A DNA stretch of 64,000 nt from Mytilus californianus (Eukaryota; Mollusca; Bivalvia; Mytilida; Mytilidae). The notes beneath the pieces are model-generated. The model ran no database searches, was not told the DNA's origin, and saw only the letters and a program-made list of their open reading frames with translations. The stretch lies in NCBI RefSeq assembly GCF_021869535.1, contig NW_026262734.1:78740339-78804338 (forward strand), read 5' to 3'. The translations under genes and the position numbers were made by a program. This document shows, piece by piece, positions 23,145-33,745 of this stretch (positions within the stretch are counted from its first letter, which is position 1; every line of letters begins with the position of its first letter).

Positions 23145-25120
23145 ACAGGGGATCTCAACATCGTTCAACACCGAGAACTTAAAAACTCTCTAAAAAGGGA
23201 CTCCATTATCGTCCACAGTCGAAAATGAATTGGAAAGGTGTTTTTTCATTCTTTTGTACAAACTTGTGTAAACTAGAAAAATATGACAAAAAATCACTTG
23301 ATTCCTATTATAATTAATGTCTGAATATTGTTGATATTCCCATATCACATCACGAAAATGATTTAGAAATAACCCAAAGAGTAAGTAAGACGCCCCTTCC
23401 CAGGATTAAAAACAAAATGCAAGTACTCGCAAAGTGTTTTGTATTCAAAGCAGCTAGCACAGCCAACAATGTGGTGATGATATGACGTTACTACTACACG
23501 AACGTCCTTAAGAATGTACTATACATTCAATTACATTCGAGGCCGAACGCTCCACAGATAGTCAAATAGTAACAAATCATGTCACTAACACATCTCAGCT
23601 TAAGGCTTCCTCTGAACATTAGATGGTCCCAACTATTTGGTAATGACATTGGTTACCTAATCTACACAATGAATCACGTTAAATATCGTTTCTTCTCGGC
23701 CACTAGTAAGTGTTCTACAACTAATCTTTCAGTGCTTTTAGCTAGTTCCTTTACTTCTTTAAAAAAACATATCATTATCTTTTGTAATAAAACATATGAA
23801 AATAATAAAATAAACTGTTTGCATGTAAATAATCTTTGATGTTATAGAAAACTTACGTGCTTTTGAAAGTACTTCTGTACAGGAGTTTGAACAGTTTTGT
23901 CGTTTTCACTTTTTATGCAACATTTCCACACAGTCTTATTAAACAAAATTTTTCTTATTGAATTAAATGGTCGTTTGACAAATCTGCTGCAACTCATATA
24001 AAACCTTTGTTCCCGAATGAGAAAGGTAAATATACTAGGAATACTTACTGGAGGTTTGATGAGATGATTAAAGCTTTATTTCTCCTTGACCACATTACTG
24101 TACGTTTCGGTAATACAGGTTATCAATACGTTGTCGATAATATTATGGGCACTTATTTAATAGTAGATTTATTCATATATTGTATGGAATCAAAGTTTAT
24201 GACCAAACTCAGTGAAGACTCGTCTAAATTCTATTTAATTGATGATAATTCAGCAACACTTACCGTTATCCTGATGATATCAAGAAGTCTCAAATATACG
24301 GCCGAAATGTATCTTAATGCACTTATTTTGAATAATTCAAATATGAACAGCAATAACTGTCCTTTTTTAGTTATTTTACTTTTTTCATTGAATTGATTTT
24401 TTAATATATTGTATTGAATCACAGTTAATGACCAAACTCAGTGAAGACTCGTCTAAATTCTATTTAATTGATGATAATTCAGCAACACTTACCGTTATCC
24501 TGATGATAACAAGAAGTCTCAAATATACGGCCAAAATGTATCGCATTGCACTTATTTTGAATAAATCAAATATGAACAGCAATAACTTTTCTTTTTTTTG
24601 TTATTTTACTTTTTTCATTGAATTGATTTTTAATACAATGTATATTGTATTGAATCACAGTTTATGAACAAAGTCAGTGTAAAGACCCGTCTAAATTCCA
24701 TTTAGTTGTTGATAATTCAACAACACTTACCGTTATCCTGATGATAACAAGAAGTCTCAAATATACTGCCGAAATGTATCTTAAGGCACTTATTTTAAAA
24801 AAATCAAATATTAATACATTAATGTCTGTCCTTTTTTTTTGTTATTTTACTTTTTTCATAGATTTACATTTTTCATTGCTACACGAGACACCTCCTTACT
24901 CATGCTACTAAAAACATTCGAAAAGGGACCATTTTTCCCCATATTTTATCAATTTTCCTTTATTTGGACATAGATATTCCTTTTGAAACGTCTTACGCTG
25001 CTTTTACATCGCAATTAGCTCGCTCAATAGCTCATCCTAACTTAAACGTTGATGAGCCTGGAAATTTTGAAAGATCCGGATAAACTTTCGAATTTACAAA
25101 TAAACGTATTTTAAAAGGTT
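23145..25120 (+). pseudogene. PLE2 reverse transcriptase, heavily degraded and internally triplicated
   Basis: A region encoding TGDLNIVQHRELKNSLKRG (N-terminal part of the family, from memory of relatives) starts near 23150. A 'KCSTTNLSVLLASS' segment follows (23579-23838), then in another frame 'IKWSFDKSA', 'NEKGKYTRNTYWRFDEMIKA' and a damaged motif B ('IMGTYLIVDLF' where the 54-kb copy has IPMGTNCAPLIADVF). The stretch spanning the YxDD region is repeated three times (24172-24885). A diverged C-terminal part encoding SYAAFTSQLARS occurs near 24990. There are multiple stops and frame changes, including TGA at 23959-23961. Dead copy. Confidence 0.7.
24172..24885 (+). repeat. Tandem triplication inside the PLE2 copy, 229-236 bp unit
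   Basis: The landmark 'gaccaaactcagtg' (third copy altered to 'gaacaaagtcagtg') occurs at 24201, 24430 and 24666. Each unit contains 'gatgataattcagcaac'-like, 'ccgttatcctgatgat' and 'agaagtctcaaatat' words and a 'gttattttacttttttcat' end. Units differ by scattered substitutions and small indels. Confidence 0.9.
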
Positions 25121-25239
25121 ACCAATTCAACACTGTAATTAGATCTTTGAATATATTTTTTTATTGGTATCAGTATTGATTTTTTTATCAGTCAATTAAA
25201 GCAAAACTAAATATTTTTGTTATACACATATGCACATTC

Positions 25240-25905
25240 ACGTTTCTACAATCTGTCGATTCCTATGTTTTTGCATTGTACAAAATCTTGTTTTTCGACG
25301 ACTGTTAATGACGTCTTTATACTAAATCCATTCGACGTTGAATTTGAACTTATTGCTATTTTAGATACATGATTTTTTATTGGTTGATGTTAGCTTTTTG
25401 CTGTCTATCAGTGACTGCGAGGACTCTCAGACCTGTACTGTGTGTCTTTGTCGTTGTAGGGGATGTTTGGGTTCCCTGCTGCTTCCGGTGTGTGTTGGTA
25501 TTTTTGCTGCTTTGCGTCGATCTGATGAGTTTGTTCTTATGTTGTGCCGTTACCCAACTGTCCCCGGATAGTGGGAAAGTTTGGTGATAGTGAACAATTG
25601 TAATTCCGCCCCATTCTGTATGTCCCGAGTATTCAGCCTATAGTTTAGTGGTTGTCATTGATTCATGTCTGTGATATTTGTTTTTCGTAAATTGTTTTGT
25701 TAAGAATTATGCCTTTGGTTCTCTCTATTGAGTTGTTTCACATTTGTCATGTCTGAGCCTTTTATAGCCGACTATACGGTATGAGTTTTTGCATCTTTAA
25801 AGGCCGTACGGTTGCCCTTATTGTCTTACATACACTTCTTTTGAACTTTTGTGGATAGCTGTTTCGTTGGCAATCACACTGCATTACCTTATTTTCATAT
25901 TGAAT
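25240..25905 (+). mobile_element. PLE2 3' UTR with B-type tail
   Basis: 'caatctgtcgattcct', 'tgacgtctttatactaaatc' and 'actgcgaggactctcag' match the 3' UTRs at 33450 and (inverted) 53400-53560. The B-type end follows: 'gccttttatagccgacta', 'tacggtatgagttttt', 'aaggccgtacggttgccc', 'ggatagctgtttcgttgg' and 'caatcacactgca'. The frames read through this segment are not genes. Confidence 0.7.
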
Positions 25906-26222
25906 TTTTAATGTTTTAAAGCTCTTTTCATATTTTGTTTTCACATTTTATATTTCCAGGTAACAGTAAAAATCAGAAAAGAGTAACCAACATTGATGTT
26001 TAAAGCTTATTAGAATACTTATGTTTAATCTAAGACGGTCTGTAAATCAAATATGTGAAGCGATCGAGTCATTGATATATATATACATATATATATATTA
26101 TATATATAAGTTACCATTCAAACCTGTCGGCATTTAAAATGAATAATAGAAAAGAAAGAAGCAAAAGCAGATGATGCTGTTTGTTCAATTGTACGAAAGA
26201 AAAAGAAACAAATACAGAAACG
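25906..26222. other. Intergenic DNA with an (AT)n tract
   Basis: An AT dinucleotide tract with one C interruption lies at about 26075-26108. No promoter elements for the following pseudogene can be assigned with confidence. Confidence 0.5.
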
Positions 26223-26981
26223 ATGGAGGAAAGCATTCAGGAAGGTTTCTACATAACAGGGTGTGAACCATTATATAATGGTTTCTATGTAGTTGATAGT
26301 CTTAACAAACGTTTAGCTTTACTGAACCGCAGTGGTGTATGTTTGAAAGATATCGTTCAATTCACTAACATTCCATAGGATTTGTGTTAAATTCAGAACA
26401 GAAACATAACTGCTGTTACAATCCCCACCGATCACATGGTTGTTTTTGTTGATTCAAGAGAACGCAAAATTGTTGAGTCGGTTGTTTATAGACTGAAGTG
26501 TTGTTACATTAAATGCAACGACTACAATTTGTTTATCGGTTGTCCAAATAATGGTAAAATCATTGTTGCTGACTTATTTGGTCGTGAACTCGGATATCTT
26601 AATATTCCCGGTGATAGATTTGCAGTAACTCATGACAGTATTTACGCCATAAATGAGAAAGAAGACCTTGTATCATGTTATGATACATATGGTAACCAGA
26701 GATGGATTGCTCCAGATATCGTTCGAGACCCAGTAGGAATAGAAGTGGATGGTGATGGTTATGCATACGTGTTTAGCAAACACAATACTCTTCATTTAAT
26801 ATCACCAAACGGATTCAGAAACAAAATTGTTTTAGATAAATCGGACGGTCTTGATGATCATGAATATATAATGTGTATGGCTATAAGATTTCGACTCAAA
26901 TTTTTTCTAGCGATTTTAAGTAAGTCAAATAATCGGGCTATAGCTTACCATTACCCTGGCTATAGATTTGGTGGCTTATGA
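26223..26981 (+). pseudogene. NHL/beta-propeller paralogue with two in-frame stops
   Basis: The first ATG in the conserved frame is at 26223. The protein aligns along its length with that encoded at 2574-3347: 'GFYVVDSLNKRLALLN', 'DHMVVFVD', 'LVSCYDTYGNQ', 'WIAPDIVRDPVGI', and the end 'SKSNNRAIAY'. After 'FTNIP' there is TAG (26376-26378) and, three codons later, TAA (26388-26390). The frame is unchanged across both stops and the intact paralogue has sense codons there (roughly one codon difference in length), so this is substitution plus a small in-frame change, not a frameshift. Downstream the 181-residue part is open. No obvious GT-AG intron would remove both stops. Most likely a recently disabled paralogue; a shorter protein from the downstream ATG at 26436 is a weaker alternative. 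Confidence 0.75.
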
Positions 26982-29285
26982 CTCCATTTTTATTGGACAA
27001 CACTTGAAGTCATGTGACTACCATATTTCGGCATATGCCTTCAACTGATGACGAGTATTTTGTAAAGATCAAGTGAAATCAAAGCATGTTGTACGTTATA
27101 CACGAAAAATGTGTATACTTTATTATGATTTCTTATTTACATTGTGTTTCAACACACTGAATCAGAATATGAATCTTTTGAAGAAAAAAAAAACTTTGCA
27201 TAATTTAGATAATTTATTACCTTTTTACTAAATATAATTGATTTTATTTTCATACTACAAGTATATGTAAAGCATTCAGGTGAACATGTTTTGTCATTTT
27301 TAAAACAGTTATTAGAAAAAATGCTATTCAGTTATTCTGGGATATAACATATTTATTCATGAGTCACTTTTATTCTTTGGTATATATTTTTACTGTTGTG
27401 ACCGAGTAATACTAATAAAAATGAGAATGAAAAAGGGGAATGTGTCAAAGAATAACAACCAACATTTGGATACTTGACCTAGCTAGGTATTTGCTGACGT
27501 ATAAATGTATTTTCTTGGTACCATGGGAATGAGGTTAAGAGCACTGGTAAGTATCCATCCCACATTCTACTGCCTGTATCAAGTTAGGATATCCGGTCTT
27601 TTGATGAACATTTCTCTGTTGAATTGTTTATATTAATGATGCGGAGCTAGATATATGTAATGCAAACAAGAAACACACAATGAAATATATATGTAATGTA
27701 GTTTATAGATTTGAACAATAATTTCATAATGTAGGGCCGAAGTTATGGTACAGTAGCTCATCAAGCAGTTGTAGGTCAATACAATATCCGACATGGAGAT
27801 AATAAGTTTTTTTTATAATTTTTTACTGAGGCAATTCCCATGATTGCTATTAAACTATCAGAGAAATAAACCTATATATCAGAAAAGTAACACTTGAGAA
27901 TGTTGGTAACATCAACGATTGTTTAGGTTTTGGGCATTTTTAATCGCTATTGTCTGACAGTGTTGATTCATTTACTCGAAGCGCTCCCATTCTAAGGAAA
28001 CGTCTGGTTGCATAGATGTATTTCGTGTTTTATTATTTAATTGGTTAATATAAGTATGTAGAATGTTTTCGTTACCAGATCTTAAACGAAAACTTTATGT
28101 AGTAACATCTGTGTACATTAATCATTCCACATGCAACTTCTTGTGTTTTCAAATTGAGGACCTGAGTGACCAAAACAATAAATAATTGTACAGTTCCAAT
28201 CCAATAATGTGCTATGAACATTCGTATTATTTGCAAATATTATAATGAGGTCGCTAACTATGTTCAATTGTCATGAGCAATACTGATATTGTATTTAATT
28301 ATGTGTGGAGGTAAACTTAAAAAAACGGCAAGTTAAAAATAAAAAAAAAAGATCTAGAAATCTTATGTTTGGCATGTGCTTTAGTTCTAGGACCTTATAA
28401 TCACAGGTATAACTATGTTGTGAATAGGTCAAAGTTTTTTTTGGTTCTTTTGATATTGACGGATTGATACTACTAGTATATAAGTGTTTATACCTGTGTT
28501 TGTTAAATTTTCAACTTAAAATATCTGGATTCAATACCTAAATATCCTCTATGTTGTATGCTGCTTCTATGGCATTGATCAGAAGTTGTGATGAAGAGAA
28601 ACTAGACAGCTCAAGATGCTTACATTTAATCTACATTTAATCTATACTGTAGATCAACTTCCGAAGTATAAGACTATCTATACAAATATGTTATAACGTT
28701 TAGTTTCACTACAACCAGAGGGCAAGATATTATATTTATAATTACCTTGCTTTGGAAAAAAATAAAAGTTTTCGATATACACATTTATAGTTCGTGATAT
28801 AAAGTATTCGTTCCATGCTCAGGTTAACCAAGGATTTACAAATCCTTGGATTAACGAAGAGTTGGTTCTATGCGCGGAAGCGAGTGTTTGAATTACCCGA
28901 TATAGCCATTACTATGATTGATGATGACACGGAGATTTCAGGTCCACAAGACAGCAACGAAACAACAGTGAAAAACACAATTACACATAAGACAAACTTA
29001 CTAGTGTAAAACTAGTCGTCGATAACAGCCGGTGCTAATATTCATGAGGGCAGCAACTTTTAGCATAGATAGTTAACAAAAATAAGGGATCCTTGAATAT
29101 CATGTTCGTAAAAAAGGGGAAGACTTAGAGTGTGTCAAATATCTGTTTGGGTCACTAGAATTTCACAGTTTTTCACAAAATCGATTTTATGATATTGTAC
29201 CTTCTTTAATGATTAAAAAGTAATCTAAATCCAGGAAAAGTATGTATGCATTACTTTGTCTTTAAGAAACAAAAACGTATAATCA
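26982..29285. other. Intergenic DNA, no gene seen
   Basis: AT-rich. A short perfect hairpin, 'ccaaggattt' / 'aaatccttgg', lies near 28828-28850. The 64-codon frame at 28815-29009 has no recognisable domain. Confidence 0.4.
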
Positions 29286-29450
29286 TCAATCGGGGCCATT
29301 TATAGCCGAATATACAGTATGGGTTTTTCTCATGTTTGAAGGCATTAAGATTGCCTATCATTATAATTTATACTTACATCCACTTCATTTGAACTTAAGT
29401 GGATAGTTGTCTTAATAGCAATGATACCACATCTCCTTATTTTTGTATAA
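29286..29450 (+). repeat. B-type tail, solo
   Basis: 'ggggccatttatagccga', 'acagtatgggtttttctc', 'gaaggcattaagattgcc', 'cacttcatttgaactta', 'gtggatagttgtctt' and 'accacatctccttattt' run in the canonical order. No RT sequence upstream: a 5'-truncated retroelement end. Confidence 0.7.
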
Positions 29451-30137
29451 AAACATCTTTCAGATACATCGGTTTTCCATTTTGAGAAAATATTCTGTAG
29501 AATACTTAATAATATCTTCATATTTAGAATTTGACAAGAACACATAATCTTTATTTACATAAGTCATAACAACTATAGGCATACAACATATAAACTACAC
29601 AAAGTAAACATATAGATAGCAGAAGGTAGTGTGAAACATATTACAACATGTTCGATCTTAATTTTTGTGCTCGAAATATAAATTTACCCAAATTACATAA
29701 TTCTCTAAGATTATTAGAACTCATTGATTGTATAGAACAGAACATGCATGAAACTTTTATCATCAGTCATATTTCATCAATACTGCACAAAACATTTTTT
29801 AATTCTTGACCGACAAAGTTAACAAAATCTAAAAGTATTGATTTTGACATATTTCAGTATTTTGGACTTTTTCAAACTGTTCCCTTTGTTCTGGAGGTAA
29901 TGAAGCAAGCAGTAGTTTCATTTTGTTTTTCGTCTTTGCAAAGATCGGTTTGTTTTCTTTCTAATGGAGATATTGGATTTTTTTAATATTTTTAACGGAC
30001 TCGGACATTTTCCAACCTTAATAAAATCGTTTATGATGTTATCCATGTTTATGTGTGACGTGAACTTTAATATGTTTTCAAAAAATTGCAGCATTGGATC
30101 TAAACCTAATAATATTTCTTTTATTTATTGGTTAATT
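29451..30137. other. Intergenic DNA, no gene seen
   Basis: Short frames such as 29964-30158 show no domain. Nothing else recognised. Confidence 0.4.
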
Positions 30138-30345
30138 TTCTTCTCCTTTTGTATATAAATTAAGCCGTTTTTTTTTGTTTTTTTTTGGGGTTTGAATTGT
30201 TTTACGCTAGTAATTTTTGGTCCTCTTATAGCTTTCTTTTCAGCGTTTAACCTATGATTGCTTACTTAACTAGATTGTGTCTTGGATGGAAAGATGCCTC
30301 ATTTTGAACTCATAACTCATCTTTTTATTTTCATATACAAAGCTC
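30138..30345 (+). repeat. Diverged A-type tail, solo
   Basis: 'tatataaattaagccg', 'ttgttttacgctagtaat', 'ctcttatagctttc', 'tgtcttggatggaaagatg' and 'actcataactcatc' correspond in order to the A-type tail with many changes: an old copy. Confidence 0.55.
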
Positions 30346-31455
30346 GTTTTATAAAACCGTAATGGGCAATATGGCACCCACTATGATCCAGAGGATTTAA
30401 ATGATGGAATTTATGAAGCGGAGAAGCGGGAAATACTAAGTTTATAGTCTTATGTTTGACCCGCACTCGAGGCGAACACGCTACCACGAGACCACCGAGG
30501 TGGTTATAGCATATCGTCTTTCCCTGATACATTAAACTTGCATTTTAGTTGGTGTACTAAGATAATGTCGACTTTCTCTGCAAGAAGAACTTATTCATTT
30601 TTAAAAAGAATTTTTTAAATTTACTTTCACGGTAAGAATAAAAGATTAAAGTACTGAAGTACTGAACATCGGATGACCGCAAAATCTGGTGGATCACAAG
30701 CACTTGCATCAGAAAAAAATCGTAAGGGTTCCGCCGAACACAGTGTCTAGCCTATTTTTGCCGTTGTCTGTGTGTTCAGTGTGTTCGGGGAATGCACATA
30801 ATAGATTTACAGATAATGAAATAGAACGTTTGAAATAAATTTATTATATAGTATTGATAGAGGTGCTTATATACATTAATAATACAAAATAAACCTCTGC
30901 ATTTTTTTAATTCCATGTTATGTAATAATGCTGTATTTTGATTGGAAGACACAATGTATTTTCCCAAATATTCATTATTTAGATTTTCCTTTCTCTGCTG
31001 GTGTATATGTAATTGTGGACTTCCTTGTGCATGGGTATTTGCAAGCAAATACCACGGCAGATGGGAAATACCATGTTTAAAAATAACGCGACTTCCGAAG
31101 ACCTCCAGACTTTTCATTCAGAAATATTGAAATCTGTAAATGCGCGAACTGAACCAAGATAGTTCGCCGTTTTTTGGGGTCCGAAAAGATTACTTCATAG
31201 TCCTTTTATCTCAATTATACACGTTACGCTAGCTAATGCACATAAACGATATGCTGTTTGGTCTTTAATTCTAAGTGAATCATTGTTACGAGTAACAACC
31301 CTTTGGAGAATGATAATTATAAAAGTATCGAAGACAGATTTTGGCGTAGCATTTTTCTATTAAGAAACATAAAATCTTGAAATGCAAATCAAAATGATAC
31401 ATACTAGCTGCACACTGTGTTAGACGAGACTGCTTCGATGAACGATCATATAAGA
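30346..31455. other. Intergenic DNA, no gene seen
   Basis: No coding frame supported; the 113-codon minus-strand frame at 30776-31117 has no recognisable domain. Confidence 0.4.
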
Positions 31456-31484
31456 CATATATATATATATATAATATATATATA

Positions 31485-32436
31485 TATAAACGCCTAAAAA
31501 GTGTACACAACAACACCAATAACAAAAAAAGGAACTATAAATGTAATTATTTATAAATATTTCGGATAACAGATATCCTTCATCAGTAAATATGATTGTG
31601 ATGTTGAATGAATCATATATCAGTCTACTTAAATTAAACTATAACAATCTTGAAATTTATACAATAATAAAGTCAAACCGAACATCAGGTAAGACGCTTG
31701 CACAATTCTAAATATGTGTTAAACACGACATAGGTTATATGACTAATTACAGCAGAGAGTTCAAATATATGCTTTAAATGAAAATAATAATGTGCGATAT
31801 GAACTAGCACAATTCTAAAGCTTTAACGGTGACGACAGTTATGATGTTACAAGAACGATTAATTTTTTGAGGGATGTAAAAGTGCCAAGCCACGTTCAAC
31901 TAGTTAACTTTAGTCAAAATTTATTATCATATTTTAACGGCCGTTTGTTTGCGATGTTTAAATACGTAGACTCTGTTGTAACTACTCTACCGTTGTCAAA
32001 TTTGAAATATTTACAAATTTAGATCGTTCAGTGCTGTTTATTTGGAATTCTTATTGACGCAATCGTTCTTGTAACATCATAACTGTCGTCACCGTTAAAG
32101 CTTTAGAATTGTGCTAGTTCATATCGCACATTATTATTTTCATTTAAAGCATATATTTGAACTCTCTGCTGTAATTAGTCATATAACCTATGTCGTGTTT
32201 AACACATATTTAGAATTGTGCAAGCGTCTTACCTGATGTTCGGTTTGACTTTTTTATTGTATAAATTTCAAGATTGTTATAGTTTAATTTAAGTAGACTG
32301 ATATATGATTCATTCAACATCATAATCATATTTACTGATGAAGGATATCTGTTATCCGAAATATTTATAAATAATTACATTTATAGTTCCTTTTTTTGTT
32401 ATTGGTGTTGTTGTGTACACTTTTTAGGCGTTTATA
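31485..32436. mobile_element. 952-bp foldback element with 376-bp arms
   Basis: The left arm 31485-31860 and right arm 32061-32436 are inverted copies of equal length with only a few mismatches that I can see; the loop is 200 bp (31861-32060). The outer end reads tataaacgcctaaaaagtg. No transposase or other coding frame. Dinucleotide AT tracts lie on both sides (31456-31489 and 32523-32551). Near identity of the arms implies a young insertion or ongoing gene conversion. Each arm carries a hammerhead-like motif (see findings). A non-autonomous foldback transposon is the simplest reading; a pair of retroelement terminal repeats in inverted orientation is an alternative. Confidence 0.9.
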
Positions 32437-32518
32437 TAATTTATTTATTGTGTACATGTATCGTTACTCGTAACGATCCAGCGCCCTCGTGGGAAAAATC
32501 GTTGACTATTATTCAGAC

Positions 32519-32554
<36 letters not shown>

Positions 32555-33017
32555 GAGAGTACAATGTACTAGTACAAATGTATATAAATATGATAAAAAT
32601 ATGATCAACTTTATCTTAAGAACTGTTCAAACAAAATGTTCAACATGTTAATTTACAATTGATAATTTATCCACAGGTATCCGAAATTAATAAGTTTTCT
32701 TTACTGTTAAATCAGTTATAATTTGTACATGCTAGTCCACTGGTTGAATGTTATTCGTTGGTGCAGACTGGATAACGTCTTCAACTTTTCCTATTGAGGT
32801 CTTTAGTTTGATGTGTAAGAAGTACATGCCAGCGATAAAACAACAGAGGGCAAACAATGCAATCAAACGGTTGGCAATCAATACATTTCAATCTGTATCT
32901 GAATCTTCTCCTGCCATTTTTTTAAAAGTAAAAAAAAAATTTTTTTAAATAAAACTTGTTAACAGTAACTGCAAGAACAAAAACAATAATATTGATAAAA
33001 TATTAAAAAAAATAAAA
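32437..33017. other. Intergenic DNA with an (AT)n tract
   Basis: AT dinucleotide run at 32523-32551, A-rich stretches near 32925-33015, and no coding frame with features. Confidence 0.6.
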
Positions 33018-33590
33018 AAGATTTAGATATTTTGGTTTTACTCGGGAAACTCCACACTAAGATTTACGACAAAAGGGACGATTTTTCGTTCCCTATTGTT
33101 AATTTTCATTTTTGGGATGGTGATGTTCCTTTGGCACCATCTTACGGTGTTTATATTTCACAACTCGTTCGATATGCCCGTGTCTGTTGTGACGTTTTTG
33201 ATTTTAACGAACGTAATCTATCATGTATTACTGGTAAATTATTAAACCAGGGATTTCGTTACCACAAATTACTTAAAACCTTTACTAAATTATTCCATAG
33301 ATATAAAGATTTGGTTTTGAAGTTTGGTTGTACCTGTAGAAAACTTATTTCAAACGGGATAGCACATCCTCATTTTTACGGAAATGTTGTTTACCGTGCC
33401 CGGAAATTTTATTATTATATATTGTTATATACATATACACACTCATGGATCTTCAATCTGTCGATACCTGTATCTTGGCATTGCACAAGGTCATGTTTTT
33501 CTCTGACTGTTTATGGCGTCTTTATACTAAATCTATTGGATGTTGGATGTGTACTGATTGATAATTTAGTCTTAGATGCATGATTGTTTT
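33018..33590 (+). pseudogene. PLE2 reverse transcriptase C-terminal fragment and 3' UTR
   Basis: 5'-truncated inside the RT gene: similarity starts at a D-L-D-I tetrapeptide just after an A-rich stretch. It is then open through 'LHTKIYDKRDDFSFPIVNF', 'APSYGVYISQLVRYARV', 'CITGKLLNQGFRYHK', 'FHRYKDLVLKFGCTCRKL' and 'GNVVYRARKF', all matching the minus-strand copy at 53.6-54.1 kb. After that, near 33410, the frame runs into the 3' UTR ('cctgtatcttggcattgcac'). The stretch is free of the frameshifts found in the 54-kb copy, so it is useful for reading the family. It cannot act alone, lacking the palm domain. Confidence 0.8.
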
Positions 33591-33745
33591 ATTAGTTGTT
33601 AGTGGCTTTGAACTAGCTGTCAGTAACTGCGAGTACTCTCAGATCTGTGAGAGGTGACCTATAGTTGTTTTAATGTCAATTGGTCTCTTGTGGAGAGTTG
33701 TCTCGTTTGCAATCATACCACATCTTCTTTTTTATATGCAGTTTT
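33591..33745 (+). mobile_element. B-type tail end of the PLE2 fragment
   Basis: 'gtcagtaactgcgagtact', 'gacctatagttgtttt', 'ggtctcttgtggagagttg' and 'caatcataccacatcttct' complete the 3' end of the copy at 33018. The middle of the usual tail ('ggccttttatagc', 'aaggccgtac') is missing, so an internal deletion is likely. Confidence 0.65.

Noticed and set aside
25369-25587. Cysteine/leucine-rich frames resembling a secreted peptide
   Set aside because: They lie in the PLE2 3' UTR, which is repeated at 33.5 kb and 53.5 kb as non-coding sequence.
27045-27085. A second CTGATGA motif as a hammerhead candidate
   Set aside because: No stem II or correctly spaced GAAA follows.
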